A DNA stretch of 64,000 nt, taken from Brachypodium distachyon. Taxonomy: Eukaryota > Streptophyta > Magnoliopsida > Poales > Poaceae. Below the pieces are notes generated by a model that saw only the letters and a program-made list of their open reading frames with translations, searched no databases and was not told where the DNA came from. The stretch spans positions 18,001,501 to 18,065,500 of the forward strand of contig NC_016131.3 of the NCBI RefSeq assembly GCF_000005505.3. The letters are read 5' to 3'. A program made the translations under genes and the position numbers. This document shows, in pieces, positions 34,670 to 46,089 of this stretch; the stretch's first letter is position 1; every line of letters starts with the position of its first letter.

Positions 34670-35527
34670 ATGGATGCCAAGAGCAGAGTGTCCTCGGTCT
34701 TCTTCCTTGTGGTGCTGCTGCTCTCATGCAGTTGCATGACCAGGGCGGCACGTTACCTTGAGGAGAAAGTACCAAAGGAGGAGGTGCCCAAGATGCCCGA
34801 GCTGCCACATCCAGTTGTGCCGGAGGTGCCAAAAAAGCCAGAAGAGTCGCATCCCGTTGTTCCGGAGCTACCAAAACCCGAACTACCCCACCCAGTTATG
34901 CCGGAGGTGCCAAAGATGCCCGAAGTTCCCCATGTCTCGATTCCAAAAGTACCAAAGTCTGAAATCCCGCATCTGGTTGTGCCAGAGGTACCAAAGGCGC
35001 CTGAAGTGCCACACCCCACCGTGCCGGAGGTGCCTAAGATGCCCGAAGTGCCACACCTGAGTACACCAGAAGCACCAAAGGTGTCTGAAGTGCCACACCC
35101 TACCATGTCAGGGGTGCCAAAGATGCCCGAACTTTCCCATCCAGTCATGCCAGAGGTTCCAAAGGTGTCTGAAGTGCCACACCCTGCTGTGCCGGAGGTG
35201 CCGAAGATGCCAGAAGTGCCACACCCTGCTATACCAGAAATGCCGAAGGCATCTGAACTTCCACACCCCGAAGTGCCGGAGGCGCCAAAGATCCGCGAAG
35301 TTCCACATCCTGCCGTGCCAGAGCTGCCAAAGATGCCAGAAATGCCTCACCTCACTATGCCCGAGGTGCCAAAGCTGCCCGAAGTGCCTCACGTGTCTAT
35401 ACCTGAAATCCCGCACCCAGCCATACCGGAGGTGCCAAAGCACGAGCTGCCACCTGTCCCCAAAGTTGAGGTGCCACCGAAACCTGAGGGCATCCCGCAG
35501 TATCCGAAGCCAGAGGCCAAGCCATGA
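34670..35527 (+). CDS. PELPK-type proline-rich secreted cell-wall protein 2
   Basis: Single exon, 285 residues. A signal peptide (about 1-25, ending MTRAARYLEEK) precedes an almost uninterrupted array of decapeptide-like units of the form VPEVPKMPEVPHPA, with PELPKPELPHP variants. It ends with PKPEAKP. Membrane segments and folded domains are absent apart from the signal peptide. It shares promoter, leader and 3' UTR with gene 3, so the two are recent duplicates. The Met-rich KMPE units distinguish genes 2 and 3 from gene 1. Family role (secreted, cell wall, proline-rich) is by analogy with PELPK1; the exact function is unknown. Confidence 0.87.
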   Translation: MDAKSRVSSVFFLVVLLLSCSCMTRAARYLEEKVPKEEVPKMPELPHPVVPEVPKKPEESHPVVPELPKPELPHPVMPEVPKMPEVPHVSIPKVPKSEIPHLVVPEVPKAPEVPHPTVPEVPKMPEVPHLSTPEAPKVSEVPHPTMSGVPKMPELSHPVMPEVPKVSEVPHPAVPEVPKMPEVPHPAIPEMPKASELPHPEVPEAPKIREVPHPAVPELPKMPEMPHLTMPEVPKLPEVPHVSIPEIPHPAIPEVPKHELPPVPKVEVPPKPEGIPQYPKPEAKP

Positions 35528-36685
35528 TGCAAACTGGGAGCCAACATCTGTATACTACGTTCTATTGTGTGTGTGCGTGCATGCGTGCGTGTACTGTTAT
35601 ATAAGGTGTGGTGATGTTTGTCTACATTCTTAGCTTGTTAGCTTGTTCATGACGAGCTAGTAAGTCTACGAGCATAATATGTCTTAGTGGTTTGTGTGTT
35701 TGTATTGCTTTTTCTTTGACGATGGATAGTGTTGTATGTATATGTACATGTAACATGTTATTATTGTTTCATTCGTGTGTAAATGAATAGTAGAGTTTAT
35801 TACTACTCTTGGGCTTTTAGTTGGGGACTTGGGCCGGCCCGCCTTGGGGTATTTGTTGTAGCCTCGTAGCGTGCTGTGCGTCGTGATGGCGCCCACCGGG
35901 CTTACCGCCATGCAGAGTCCAGCAACTCGATCCTCAGCATTCGCAAAAAAAAATAAAAAAAAAATCAATGACGTACGACGATGGCCCTTGAAGGCGTCTT
36001 CGGCTCTTCGCCCTTGTCTTCATGACAGGAGTTGTCGAGCACATCTGATGCGGTGGAAATCTCCCGGCGACGGGTGTTGTAGACAGCGGCGCGCTGCCCT
36101 CGACGACAGTTCCGGGTGGATAAAAGACCTTCCAATCCAGGCTCCGCGCGCGTGTTTGGAAGCAGCATGCATGTACGCGCTCGTCCGCCAGGTGCATATG
36201 GATCGTCCATATGCATATGCATGTTTTTTCCCCCTAAATTTTTGGATCAAGTATTGGGTCGCAGGCTGTCAGGCTTATCAACGATAGAAGTGTATTCCCG
36301 GTCGCGTTTTGGGTTCCAAATCGGATGGCACGTGCGCGCGTGCACGTGCCTCCATGCTCTGATGCGTCTGCACCACATCAATTCCGAATTCTCCAGAGTT
36401 GACAAGCATCCGTGCGCTTCATCTGTGCAATATGAGTTCTCCAGAGTTGACAATGACAAGCATCCGTGCGCTCGCGCTACATGCTAGAAGGTGCCTCATT
36501 TAGTCGGACCAACATGTTATAGTCCGTATTAACCTACTACATCACCCCGAGAAGCAGGTCCAATTGTCAAACAGGAGATAAACGCCGTCGAAACCACACG
36601 TTTTGTGTCCAATTGTCTCATATCACACAAAACAACGGTTCAAACGATTTTAATGGTATTTCTGACATGTGAGTCCCGCCTGTCA
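35528..36685. other. intergenic after PELPK gene 2
   Basis: It contains a GC-rich patch (35830-36250) without a supported gene. A short direct repeat of CTCCAGAGTTGACA...AGCATCCGTGCGCT lies at about 36390-36475. Confidence 0.5.
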
Positions 36686-36689
36686 GACA

Positions 36690-36940
36690 CACGTCTTTTC
36701 ATTCAACCTCGGTCGTTTTCTTTTTTTCCGCGTTCCCTCATCTTCTTCTACAACGCCGGCAGCCACCAGCACGCGCTTCTTGAGCAGGTGGTCGGTCTCG
36801 ACCACGCACATCAGCATGCGCTCGCTGCGGAGGTGGCGCGCGGTGGAGTCCACGAATGGGTTCACGCGCGGGTCCCTGGACGTCCCTGGGAACACGAACC
36901 GGCAGGTCCGGTCCATGAACTCCCGCACATCGAGCCCAAA
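36690..36940 (-). pseudogene. carboxylesterase (CXE, alpha/beta hydrolase) fragment
   Basis: The minus-strand frame reads REFMDRTCRFVFPGTS, then RDPRVNPFVDSTARHL and RSERMLMCVVETDHLLKKR. This fits the C-terminal part of plant carboxylesterases related to the GID1 family (DP-x-VNP, then the VLVCVAEKD-like strand that carries the catalytic Asp). The Ser nucleophile region and the terminal His block are absent, and the frame degenerates into Lys/Arg-rich sequence. It is a broken fragment; no intact partner is seen nearby. Confidence 0.55.
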
Positions 36941-37499
36941 TCCTTTTCTCGCGTGCGTGCGTGTGCAGCCTGACGTACAGTACTAATCAATCGATTAGCT
37001 TGCTTCGTGTTCTTGTAAGTGCGGCCGATCTCGTCGGAAGTACTGTACTCGATTGGCTTGCTGATTTCTCGTTTATACCAACACCGAACGCCGCCTCCCG
37101 CCCGCACCGCCACTTTGTTGCTCCTACCGCCGCCGCATGCGAGCAGCAGCAGCACGAGGAGCGTGTGAACCCGTTGGTGTGGACTGGTGACGGCGCAGGT
37201 GGGTTTGGGTCGTCGTACGTCTCGCCGGGGCTAGCACGCCGGGCAATGCAGTGGGGAGCTACAAGGAGACGTTTGGTGAAGAAGACGAGGGGACGATGAG
37301 GATAAAAAAGTAGAATGCAAGGGGTTCAATGAAAAAGATATGCCGTCTGACAGGCGGGGCCTACTTGAAAGAAATACACCCTGAGTATCATAAATCCGTG
37401 GCAACACGCACAGTTTTTTTTAAACAATGGTCAACACAGTTTCTTGTTCTAGTTTCCCTTTATTTAAAACATACGATCTGCTGGAACTGATATTTTGTA

Positions 37500-37611
37500 C
37501 TCTCTCCGTCACATATTAAGTGACTTTTTATTACATATATCTAGACATTTTTAGACATAAATACATCCATATTTAGATAAATTTGAATCACTTAATATGA
37601 GATGGAGGAAG
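37500..37611. mobile_element. Stowaway MITE, 112 bp
   Basis: Terminal inverted repeats CTCTCTCCGTCACATATTAAG and the complement of CTTAATATGAGATGGAGGAAG, flanked by TA at 37498-37499 and 37612-37613. Confidence 0.8.
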
Positions 37612-38080
37612 TAGAACACTTGACACTATTCCTTTTATGTCATAATTCAGCGTGATCAGCATGTGCTATTTTCCTATTCCCTAAATACGTGCTGGCAAGA
37701 TCACTTACGGTTTCAATGAGGAATCTGATCTTTTGGAAGAATATTTTCCGCATGATTTTTGGATCCCAGGGCTTATCAGTGATATATAGAAATTTATATT
37801 AATTCCTTCACGTTTTTGATGGCTGAATTATATATCGTGAATTATTATGTTAGGTGAACTCGTCCACTTCATATGGTACATGTGTGGGCTCTGTGAACTG
37901 GTCCGATTCATATTTTATTACACGTGTGTGCGCGTGGAGTCCATGCCCCGGCGGCAACGTACTCTTACACAAAAAGGCTGCCATGGAGTAGTTCGAAGTA
38001 GCAAAAGCTCCCTCCCAAGTCTCGAGGGGTACTAACTAGCTTCACTATACGTAACAGAGCTCGTCCGGTTATTGATCGAG

Positions 38081-39527
38081 ATGTCGACGGTGCCGTTTCC
38101 GTCGCGACTTTGCGGCGGCCTTCTGGTGGTGATGGTGGCGCTTCTGCTTCCTGTCCACTCCGCCGCCGGCAAGTCGAGCTACACCGGCGTTTTAAGCTTC
38201 GGCGACTCGCTCGCCGACACCGGGAACGCCCTCGCCCACACGGGCGGCGGGGTCGGCAGCCAGCTGCCGTACGGCGAGACCTTCTTCGGCCATCCCACCG
38301 GCCGGGCCTCCGACGGCCGGATCGTCCTCGACTTCATCGGTGCCCACCCTGACCGCCATCGATCGATGGCCGATCTAATTAACATACGATTAACATACTG
38401 TATGATGTCTCATTAATCCATTTTTGTTGGTGCACGTACGTACACTTGCAGTTGAGGAACTGGGGATGGAGTACCCGACGCCGTATTTCGCGGGCAAGAC
38501 GGCGGCGGATTTCCAGCACGGCGTGAACTTCGCGTACGGCGGGGCGACGGCGCTGGACCCGGAGTTCTTGAGGAGCAGAGGGCTCACGCCGTTCGTGCTG
38601 CTCTCGCTGGCGAACCAGACCGCCTGGTTCAGACAAGTTCTACATCTTGTGCGATCAGTCCACGGTAAGTACTAATATTATTACTACCACGTAATCCACT
38701 CTTAATTTCTTGAAATATAACAAAAAAAAGGGTTAATCCACCATGGACATGGACTTCATAACAGCGCAAAGGGAGCTGATGGCGAGGTCGCTGGTCATGG
38801 TGGGAGAGATGGGGATCAACGACTATCTCGTCGCCTTCTTCGCTAAGCGCACACCAAGCGAGGTCGAGCCCTTGGTGCCGCACGTCATCCAGGCCGTCCG
38901 TTCGCTCGTCAATGTAAGTACCACTCCCCATCTGGGCTCTGGCCTCTGGCCTAGCCATGGTACGTACCCCAAACTTCCAAGTTCCAACACGCACGGCACG
39001 ATGCAATGCAGGAGGTGATCTCCGCGGGAGCAAAGACGGTGGTGGTCCGCGGGATGATACCGCTGGGATGCCAGCCGCAGATGCTAGCTCTCTTCGAGAA
39101 CACCGCCGGCGCCGAGTACAACGGTAAGACGGGTTGCCTGACGCGGCTGAACGAACTGGCCAGGATCCACAACCGCAAGCTGTTCCGCATGGTCCTGGAG
39201 CTCCGCCTCGCGAACCTCGGCAGGGGGGTCGACATCTTCTACGCGGACCAGTACGGCCCCGTCGACAGCATCGTCAGGACGCCCCGGAGGTACGGCTTCG
39301 GCGAGAAGCCGCTGGTGGCGTGCTGCGGCGGAGGGGGCGGCAAGTATAACTTCGGGTTCAGCACTTTCTGCGGCGTGGAAGGGGCGACGCTGTGCAGTGA
39401 CCCGTCCAAGTATGTGTCGTGGGACGGGATACACATGACGGATACCGCCAATGGGAGGGTCGCCGCTGCCGTGCTCAGGTCCACCGGCATCTTGCGCCCC
39501 AAATCACTTGGTGTAGCATCCGCGTAA
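38081..39527 (+). CDS. GDSL esterase/lipase, four exons
   Basis: Predicted exons are 38081-38339, 38452-38664, 38765-38913 and 39012-39527, all with GT-AG introns, giving 378 residues, normal for the family. ATG 38081 is used because the upstream codon in that frame is not ATG. A secretory signal peptide (about residues 1-30) precedes block I with the nucleophile (FGDSLADTGN). Block III is VGEMGINDY and block V is WDGIHMTD, supplying the catalytic Asp and His. Plant members are mostly secreted esterases acting on lipid or cell-wall acyl esters; the substrate here is unknown. The third acceptor is the least certain splice site; the reading frame is kept only if it is near 38764. It sits between PELPK genes 2 and 3, in the same orientation. 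Confidence 0.85.
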
Positions 39528-39595
39528 CTGTCGGTCCATCCGTGTCGGAGTACCGTAGCGTGCGGAGTAGTAAATGTTTGCACGTTTGACCTATT

Positions 39596-39690
39596 ATTGT
39601 CGAAATATTACATGTATCTAGACGTTTTTAAAAAATAGATGCATCCATATTTGGTCAAATTTAAGTCAAGAATTTAGAATCAGAAAGAGT
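39596..39690. mobile_element. Stowaway-like remnant
   Basis: The segment with TATCTAGACGTTTTTAAAAA and GCATCCATATTTGGTCAAAT resembles the interior of the MITE at 37500, but its ends are eroded. Confidence 0.45.
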
Positions 39691-40140
39691 ATATTTGAAT
39701 AATGCACGAGCCCACGTACGTGTGCTCCTGCTCAACTTCAGGACGACGCTCTGGCAGCGACTCATTTGACCTCGAAGTCAAAAATACTGTAGCACTTTAA
39801 CTGATTAACTGTAACACTGTATGCAGAGTGAGATCGATGCGTCTTCAACTTGCATAGCTACTAGTACTAAAACCAAGAATCCGCCAGCGTGGAAGGCGGT
39901 CATAGCAACCCGGAAGGAAGTCGCACGTAGTGGATTGAAATGGTCATTTCAAATTGGGTTTTGAAACAGGAGAGCTAATTAAGCATTTAGTCAGTAGCAT
40001 GGGACTGCATATATAGCTAAAAACTCTGCCTCTCGCCTTTTGTCCAACAATCTCAGTCTACATCTTATATTGGTAATTAAGCACGTGTGGCTACTTCTCC
40101 TTAACACGTGTGTGCATGCTACTGGTGCATATACATGCAA
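39691..40140. other. intergenic before PELPK gene 3
   Basis: No gene. The right part begins to resemble the far-upstream region of PELPK gene 2 (for example GTGTGTGCATG and CACCCACGTCTCA). Confidence 0.5.
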
Positions 40141-40224
40141 CAATTAGGTCACCCACGTCTCAATATTCACAACCGATTAAACCATACAGAAGCAGAGATC
40201 TCAGCAGCTGGATCACACGCGGCG

Positions 40225-40296
40225 ACCAGACTAAGCTACCACACCCAGATGCAGGTGACGAACAGACTAAGCTACCACACCCTGATGCAGGTGAGC
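40225..40296. repeat. ~36-bp tandem duplication in the PELPK gene 3 promoter
   Basis: CAGACTAAGCTACCACACCC(A/T)GATGCAGGTGA occurs twice in tandem. Gene 2 has a single related copy (about 34510-34545). Confidence 0.8.
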
Positions 40297-40338
40297 TGCC
40301 ATATACGAAACATGAAAAACTGTTTCACTTTGAGGTGC

Positions 40339-40346
40339 TATAAATA
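40339..40346 (+). promoter_or_regulatory. TATA box of PELPK gene 3
   Basis: TTTGAGGTGCTATAAATATA lies 98 bp before ATG 40437, identical in context to gene 2. Confidence 0.75.
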
Positions 40347-40436
40347 TAAATACACAGCTTCTCAGCTCTCCTGAACATCGCATACAAAGAACAAGCTTAG
40401 TTCTAGCTAAGACACACAAGGTGCAAAGCATTCATC

Positions 40437-41428
40437 ATGGATGCCAAAAGCAGAGTGTCCTCGCTTCTCTTCCTTGTGGTGCTCCTGCTCTCGTGTAGTG
40501 GCATGACCCAGGCAGCACGGCACCTTGAAAGGAGGAAAGCCCACATCAACATGAGGTGACGAAGATGCCTGAGATGCCAAATCCAGTGGTGCCGGAAGTG
40601 CCAAAAATGCCAGAAGAGTTACATCCTGTTGTTCCAGAGCTACCGAAGCCTGAACTCCCGCACCCAGGCACGTCGGAGGTGCCAAAGATGCCTGAAGTTC
40701 CACGCGCCTCGATGCCAGAGGTACCAAATCTTGAAATCCCACACCTGATTGTGTCAAAGGTGCCTAAGACGCCTGAAGTGACACACCCTATTGTGTCGGA
40801 GGTGCCTAAAATGCCCGAACTGCCACGCGTAACAGCACCAGAAGCAACAAAGATGCCCAAAGCGCCACACCCTATTGTGCCGGAGGCGACAAAGATGCCC
40901 GAAGTGCCACACCCTATTGTGCCGGAGGTGCCAAAGATGCCCGAAGTGCCACACCCTACCGTGTTGGAGGTGCCAAAGATGCCAGAAGTGTCACACCCTA
41001 CCGTGCCAGAGGTGCCAAAGATACCTGAACTTGCACACCCAGCGGCGGCGGAGGTGCCAAAGATGCCCGAAGTTCCACACCCTACCATGCCGGAGCTGCC
41101 GAAGGTGCCAGAAGTGTCACACCTCACCATTCCAAAGGCGCCTGAAGAGTCACACCCTGTTGTGCCAGAGGCGCCAAAGACTAGATTACCACACCCCGTT
41201 GTGCCTGAGGTACCAAAGATGCCTGAAATGCCTCACAACACTATGCCCAATGTCCCAAAAATGATTGAAGTGCCTCGCCCCACTATGCCGCATGTGCCTA
41301 AGCCTAAAATCCCACACCCGACTATGCCAGAGGTGCCAAAGCATGAGCTGCCACGTGTCCCCAAAGTTGAGCTTCCACCAAAGCCCGAGGACACCCTGCA
41401 CTATTCGGAGCCAGAGGCCAAGCCATGA
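40437..41428 (+). pseudogene. PELPK-type protein 3, frameshifted after the signal peptide
   Basis: ATG 40437 opens the same signal peptide as gene 2 (MDAKSRVSSLLFLVVLL), but the frame meets TGA at 40557-40559 after 40 codons. The repeat domain continues in another frame from about 40529 (KEESPHQHEVTKMPE) to 41428, ending PEAKP. Loss of one base in the GAAAGG run near 40528 explains it. The remaining domain of roughly 300 residues is uninterrupted, with VPEVPKMPEVPHP units and some divergent ones (TAPEATKMPKAPHP). The lack of other lesions means the break is recent or a sequence error. Confidence 0.8.
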
Positions 41429-42192
41429 TGCAAACTGTGACCCCACATTTGTTACTATGTCCTAGCGCGCGCTAGTGTGTGTGTGATTTTATAAGTTGTG
41501 GTGATCTATGTCTACATTCTTAGCCTGTTCTTGATGAGCTAGTTATTGGCTTTGGCTAGGAGTGTAATGTGTTTCTACCATTTTTCTATGACAATGGAAC
41601 ATTTATCTATGTTTTGATTCCTATGTATGAATAAAAGAGTTCTAGTTTGCTTTATATGCTTCGGAGTTGAGGTAAGAGGTCTCACCATGACAACTATCCA
41701 CCAACACATTTCGTTGGATCTTACTCCGTACATTCTTACTCTGGGTTTCTTACTTCATAAATAAAGTGCAAATTAATCTGTTCATATATGCTAGCTGCCA
41801 GATCTAGAGCATCAAACGGCTGTTAGTACCATGTGTGTTTAATCACATGTACGGTTGGAAGAAATTTAGCACAGTTGAGTTGTTAGTATTTCTGGTGTAT
41901 CTCATCATGATGTACGATCCACGCGTCCTTTTCCCTTGTCATGATGTACCGGTGAGGCGGTGACCTAGCTAAGAGTAACAGCCGTGTGAAACTAAACGTT
42001 TATCTGCACCAGAGAAATCGCCACATGAGTATATACCAACCTCGCTCTTTCAACCCTATAAGAACGAGATATTTAAGGCCCCTACCGTCTTACAGAATTT
42101 GCACAATTTTGCAATAAATTAAGATCCTTCTTTTTGAAAAATAATTTCACTCAAAAGAGCAACATCATTCGGCACTTACCTATACAAAATGG
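41429..42192. other. intergenic, 3' flank of PELPK gene 3
   Basis: The first 150 bp match the 3' UTR of gene 2 (GTCTACATTCTTAGC). No further gene is seen up to the Copia LTR. Confidence 0.55.
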
Positions 42193-43546
42193 TGTTGGAG
42201 ATATGCCCTAGAGGCAATCATGTGATGATGTTATTCCTATGTATTCATGAGTTATTGTTATTGTCCTTGAACATCATCACCGATATGTATCAATAAATAC
42301 GTGATTTGTTTGTGAGACTATGTATTATATGATGTTGTTCTAATGGTCCCTGGTCATTGAGGTTATGCGGACACATAACCTAGACTAGCAATGTGAATCA
42401 GTATGATGATTATGTTTCACAAGTCATAGGGCAAGGTGTTGCCGACTGATAGCATGGACTCGACAATGAGATTGTTGAGTCGGACAGACCCGCACTGAGA
42501 CACAATGAGATGATTGTCATTTGTTAGTCTCAAGTACGATGTATATGCCAGTCCTAGACCTGAGATCATCGCATGAGCTTGGGATGTGAATCGGCCTACT
42601 TAGGGGTTGCCAAATGCTACTCCATAACTAGGTGGTTATAAAGGTAGCTTTCGGGTTTGCTGAGAAGCATGCTGCGAGTCATGGTTGATCAAGATGGGAT
42701 TTGCCCCTCCTGTTCGGAGAGATATCTCTGGGCCCTCTCGAGTGATCAGATTCGAAAAGCATGGCCATGCGACTTGGGTTAAGTGTTAACCCGTTCGAGA
42801 ATCTGTATCACAGGAACGAGAAGAGAGTCGAGCTATCCACAAGGATGACAAGCACTCGCCTTGAGCTCGACACACATATCGTGAGGCAAAAGGAATGTTG
42901 CATATGACACATTGTATGGTTCGTCAACATACCTTGTGGTTACTCGGCAGTTGGCACGTGCTGCTAGGCGCCGCTACCAACTATCAACTTGAGTCGGTGC
43001 CAGTGGACGTGTAAGATGTTACTCGGACCCGTAGTCCGAGCTCGTAGTCGTGTCCGTCTGACCGTGAACCTGTAGGGTCGCACGCTTAAGGGGATGGGAC
43101 CGAATTGGATCGGATCCAACTCGTATCGGGCTTAGACTCCTAACGGGCGTCAAGTGTTGAAGCCCACCAGGGAGGTCTATATAAGTGGAGGAGGCGTACC
43201 CGGTTAGGGTTACACCAGTCCAGACGCGAGTTAGACTCGGCCGTCACACCTCCACGCCCAAAGACTTGCGATCGGATCTAGCAGTCCGCCGCACGGAGTT
43301 CCTCCCTGTACGTGTGGATACCTCGGAGGCGCTGCACCTGCGGCGCTTGGACGAACTGTTCGTGGGATCGGCAAGGAGGAGCAGGCTGTTTGACTACTCG
43401 GCATCGACGCGCTACATCGACTCTACTTCCGCTACGGGTCTGCGCGTCTAGTGGTAATCTCGTGATCCATTATCTACAGCATTGATCCGGGCGGAAGCGG
43501 TAGAAATTTTTATTTTGTGCTACGTAGCATACCGCGTTCCCCAACA
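42193..43546 (+). repeat. 5' LTR of the BARE-like element (1354 bp)
   Basis: It runs from TGTTGGAGATATGCC to TTCCCCAACA with TGTTG/CAACA termini. A TATA box TATATAAG is at 43178-43185. No gene in it. Confidence 0.87.
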
Positions 43547-43547
43547 G

Positions 43548-43559
43548 TGGTATCAGAGC
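43548..43559 (+). other. primer-binding site (initiator tRNA-Met type)
   Basis: TGGTATCAGAGC starts one base after the LTR; it is the standard plant Copia primer site complementary to initiator tRNA-Met. Confidence 0.9.
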
Positions 43560-44725
43560 AGATGCTGTCTGTTTTGGATTCGGATTACGTGCATAAGTGT
43601 TATGCGGTTAGTAGTAGATGTGATCTATTGCTATCTTGGTGGTCGATCTAAGTGTTAGATCGGTTTTGTACTCAATCGATTGGATCGATTGTACTCGGGG
43701 ATCATGGATATTCGATTCTGATAATCGTGATGTAGAAGGTCGTGACACAACATACTCCTACCGGTCGGATTTCCGCCATCGGAGTAGACAGTGAAACATA
43801 AATCCGGATATCTATTCGTAGCACCTTAGTTGTCGTGCGAGTTCACATCAATTCGGTAGAATAGGTTTCTACGCTTAACTTGTTTTTGCAGGATTGATGT
43901 GAATAGTATGGCTCATATGTATGTGATGCATGTGTGTAATATTTGCATGACCTGCGTGTCATGAGTTTATCAGAGTTTATCAGCCAGGCTGGAGCCAAGG
44001 TGTTGTCTTTATAATTGTATAACGACCCGCGTGTCGACATTTGATGTCATTCTCCATGTAAATTCTTTGCTAGATACTAGGTGTAGTCCTTTGGTATGAA
44101 TTGGAGGACGTGAGCACCATGGCGGCTTGATGAACAGGTTCATGGAGATGGAGATCACCATGAAGAACAGAGCCATACTATTTCACATGTTAATTTGATT
44201 ATCTGTGATGGTTATTGCTTTGTTTACTCCTATGCATGTTATTGTATTAGAATAGAATGATCCCTCAAAGAATGTCAAGTTTATTTACCTCCCCAATGGT
44301 TGCAACACCACAAGACAAGTACATTTGGTGATGGGCTCATGAAATTTAGGTATCACCATTTTTCCTTGTCGTTGGTGATGTTCGTGTCGGAGACTTACAT
44401 GCGAAGCTTTGGTTAACTTAACGGGGCTATCAAAACGGTTTTGGGCCTTGGGGTGAAAGGAGTCGGAGCCGGGGCAAGTGTTCCCTACCGACTAACAAGA
44501 ATCGTATAGAGATACGATTGGCAAGAGTTGCCTACCGAGTGATTCAATTGGCTAGCAGTGATGCTAAAACTCACTAGACGATTGGTTGAACTTGGATCTT
44601 GAATCGCTAATGATCAATGGAGGGATGTTGATTTTAGTGGGAGTATATTTCTATTAAAGTGTTTAATATGAATTACTCTTCATGAATACTTGTCGTAGTG
44701 TTTTTGCATTTTCTGTTGTAGATCA

Positions 44726-45360
44726 ATGGCACCACCTCAATTATCCAGTTTTGCTTTGAGATCTGTTCTTGAGAAAGATAAACTAAATGGAACTAACTTC
44801 ACCAACTGGTATCGGAACTTGAGAATCATTCTCAGGCACGATAAGAAAGAACATGTCATAGAGAACCCACTTCCAGAGGCGCCGGCTGATAATGCCACTG
44901 CTACTGTTAGAAACGCCTATCAACGCTCATGTGATGAGTCGATTGAGATCAGCTGTCTGATGCTTGCCTATATGGAGCCCGAACTGCAGCAGCAGTTTGA
45001 GAATGTTGAGGCTTTCGATATGATCGAGACTCTCAAAGGCATGTTTCAGACTCAGGCTAGGACCGAAATATTTAATGTCTGGAGGTCCTTCCTGGAGACT
45101 AAGCTGAAAGAAGGCGAACCCTTGAGCCCGCATGTAATCAAGTTGGTTGGTTACACGCAAAGCTTGGAGAAGCTGGGCTTTACGCTGAGCCAAGAGTTGG
45201 CCACGGATATAATTCTGGCATCTCTTCCGCCGAGCTATGCGCAGTTCGTTCAGAACTACCAAATGCATGGCATGGAAAAGAAAGTCACTGAATTGCATGG
45301 GATGCTTAAAACAACAGAGGAGGATATCAAGAAAATACCAAGCAAGTGTTGCTGGTACAG
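44726..45360 (+). pseudogene. gag of the BARE-like element (3' truncated)
   Basis: ATG 44726 begins MAPPQLSSFALRSVLEK, followed by FTNWYRNLRIILRHDKK, both typical of BARE gag (capsid). The protein forms the virus-like particle that houses the RNA. Frame and similarity run to KKIPSK at about 45345; a single-base slip then gives VLLVQ up to 45360, after which the Mutator-like element starts. The zinc knuckle, protease, integrase and RT are missing. The 1.2-kb leader (43560-44725) is non-coding. Confidence 0.85.
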
Positions 45361-45367
45361 GGATATC

Positions 45368-45411
45368 ACAGGGATAACCCTTTTGCTCAGCGCCCGACTC
45401 TTAGGCGTTAA
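45368..45411 (+). repeat. left terminal inverted repeat of the MULE
   Basis: 44 bp, matching the complement of 52668-52711 with about four mismatches. Confidence 0.8.
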
Positions 45412-46089
45412 ACTCCCTTCCATAGCGCCACTTACTTGTGCGCTAGGGGGCCTGCCAACGTGGCAAGTCCGAGACAGCGTGGCCTTCCCGGCCCCGCACG
45501 CAAGGTTATGGAGCGCCTTACGGTAAGGCGCTAGACGTTAACACTTAGCGCCTTCGCTTAAGGCGCTACATGATAACAGAGCCTTATATGGTTAGCTTCT
45601 TCCCCGCGGGCGCACGGATCTAGCTCCAGTCGCTTCTTGCACGCAGGGTGCTCGCACGCTCGAACGAACAGATGGCGGTTTGCCGCCATCCCCCCAAGAT
45701 CGTGGAATCGGAGGCGGCTCGGTGGGTCGAGTTCGGCCCCCAACTCCGACAAGCGAAGTGCAGCTAGGTACCCCCCATTTCCTTTGTTTAGCTAGGTTTT
45801 TGTTGGATTTGTTGGATTTCTTTAGCTAGGTTTCGATTCAGTTTGGTTAATTGAATCCGAAGGCTCGGGTTGAGTTAGGTTTGTTGTTTTAATGTGTTGG
45901 CATCATAGGGATGAATCCAAAGCCAAGATTTGATGGATGTAACCTAGATCTGAGTGAGAATCGTAATTTAGGTTAAGGTTGGAGAGAGGTGATAACGTAG
46001 CTAGCTTAGAAGATAATTGGAACCATTAAGCTGATCGTTTATACTCCTCAGGGCCCTGACGATAGTTTTCCGTTGTAATCTTTTTATAG

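Larger units (their letters stand above)
42193..45360 (+). mobile_element. BARE/Angela-like Ty1/copia retrotransposon, truncated
   Basis: LTR, primer-binding site, leader and the 5' two-thirds of gag are present. Homology ends at about 45360, directly before the Mutator-like element, and pol plus the 3' LTR are missing from the window. AATGG at 42188-42192 would be the left target duplication. The LTR opening TGTTGGAGATATGCCCTAGAG is the signature of the BARE/WIS/Angela group of Triticeae. Confidence 0.85.

Noticed and set aside
45359..45367. AGGGATATC as a MULE target duplication, since GGGATATC also occurs near the right end (about 52654)
   Set aside because: The right copy lies inside the element, not after its terminus, so it is not a flanking duplication.
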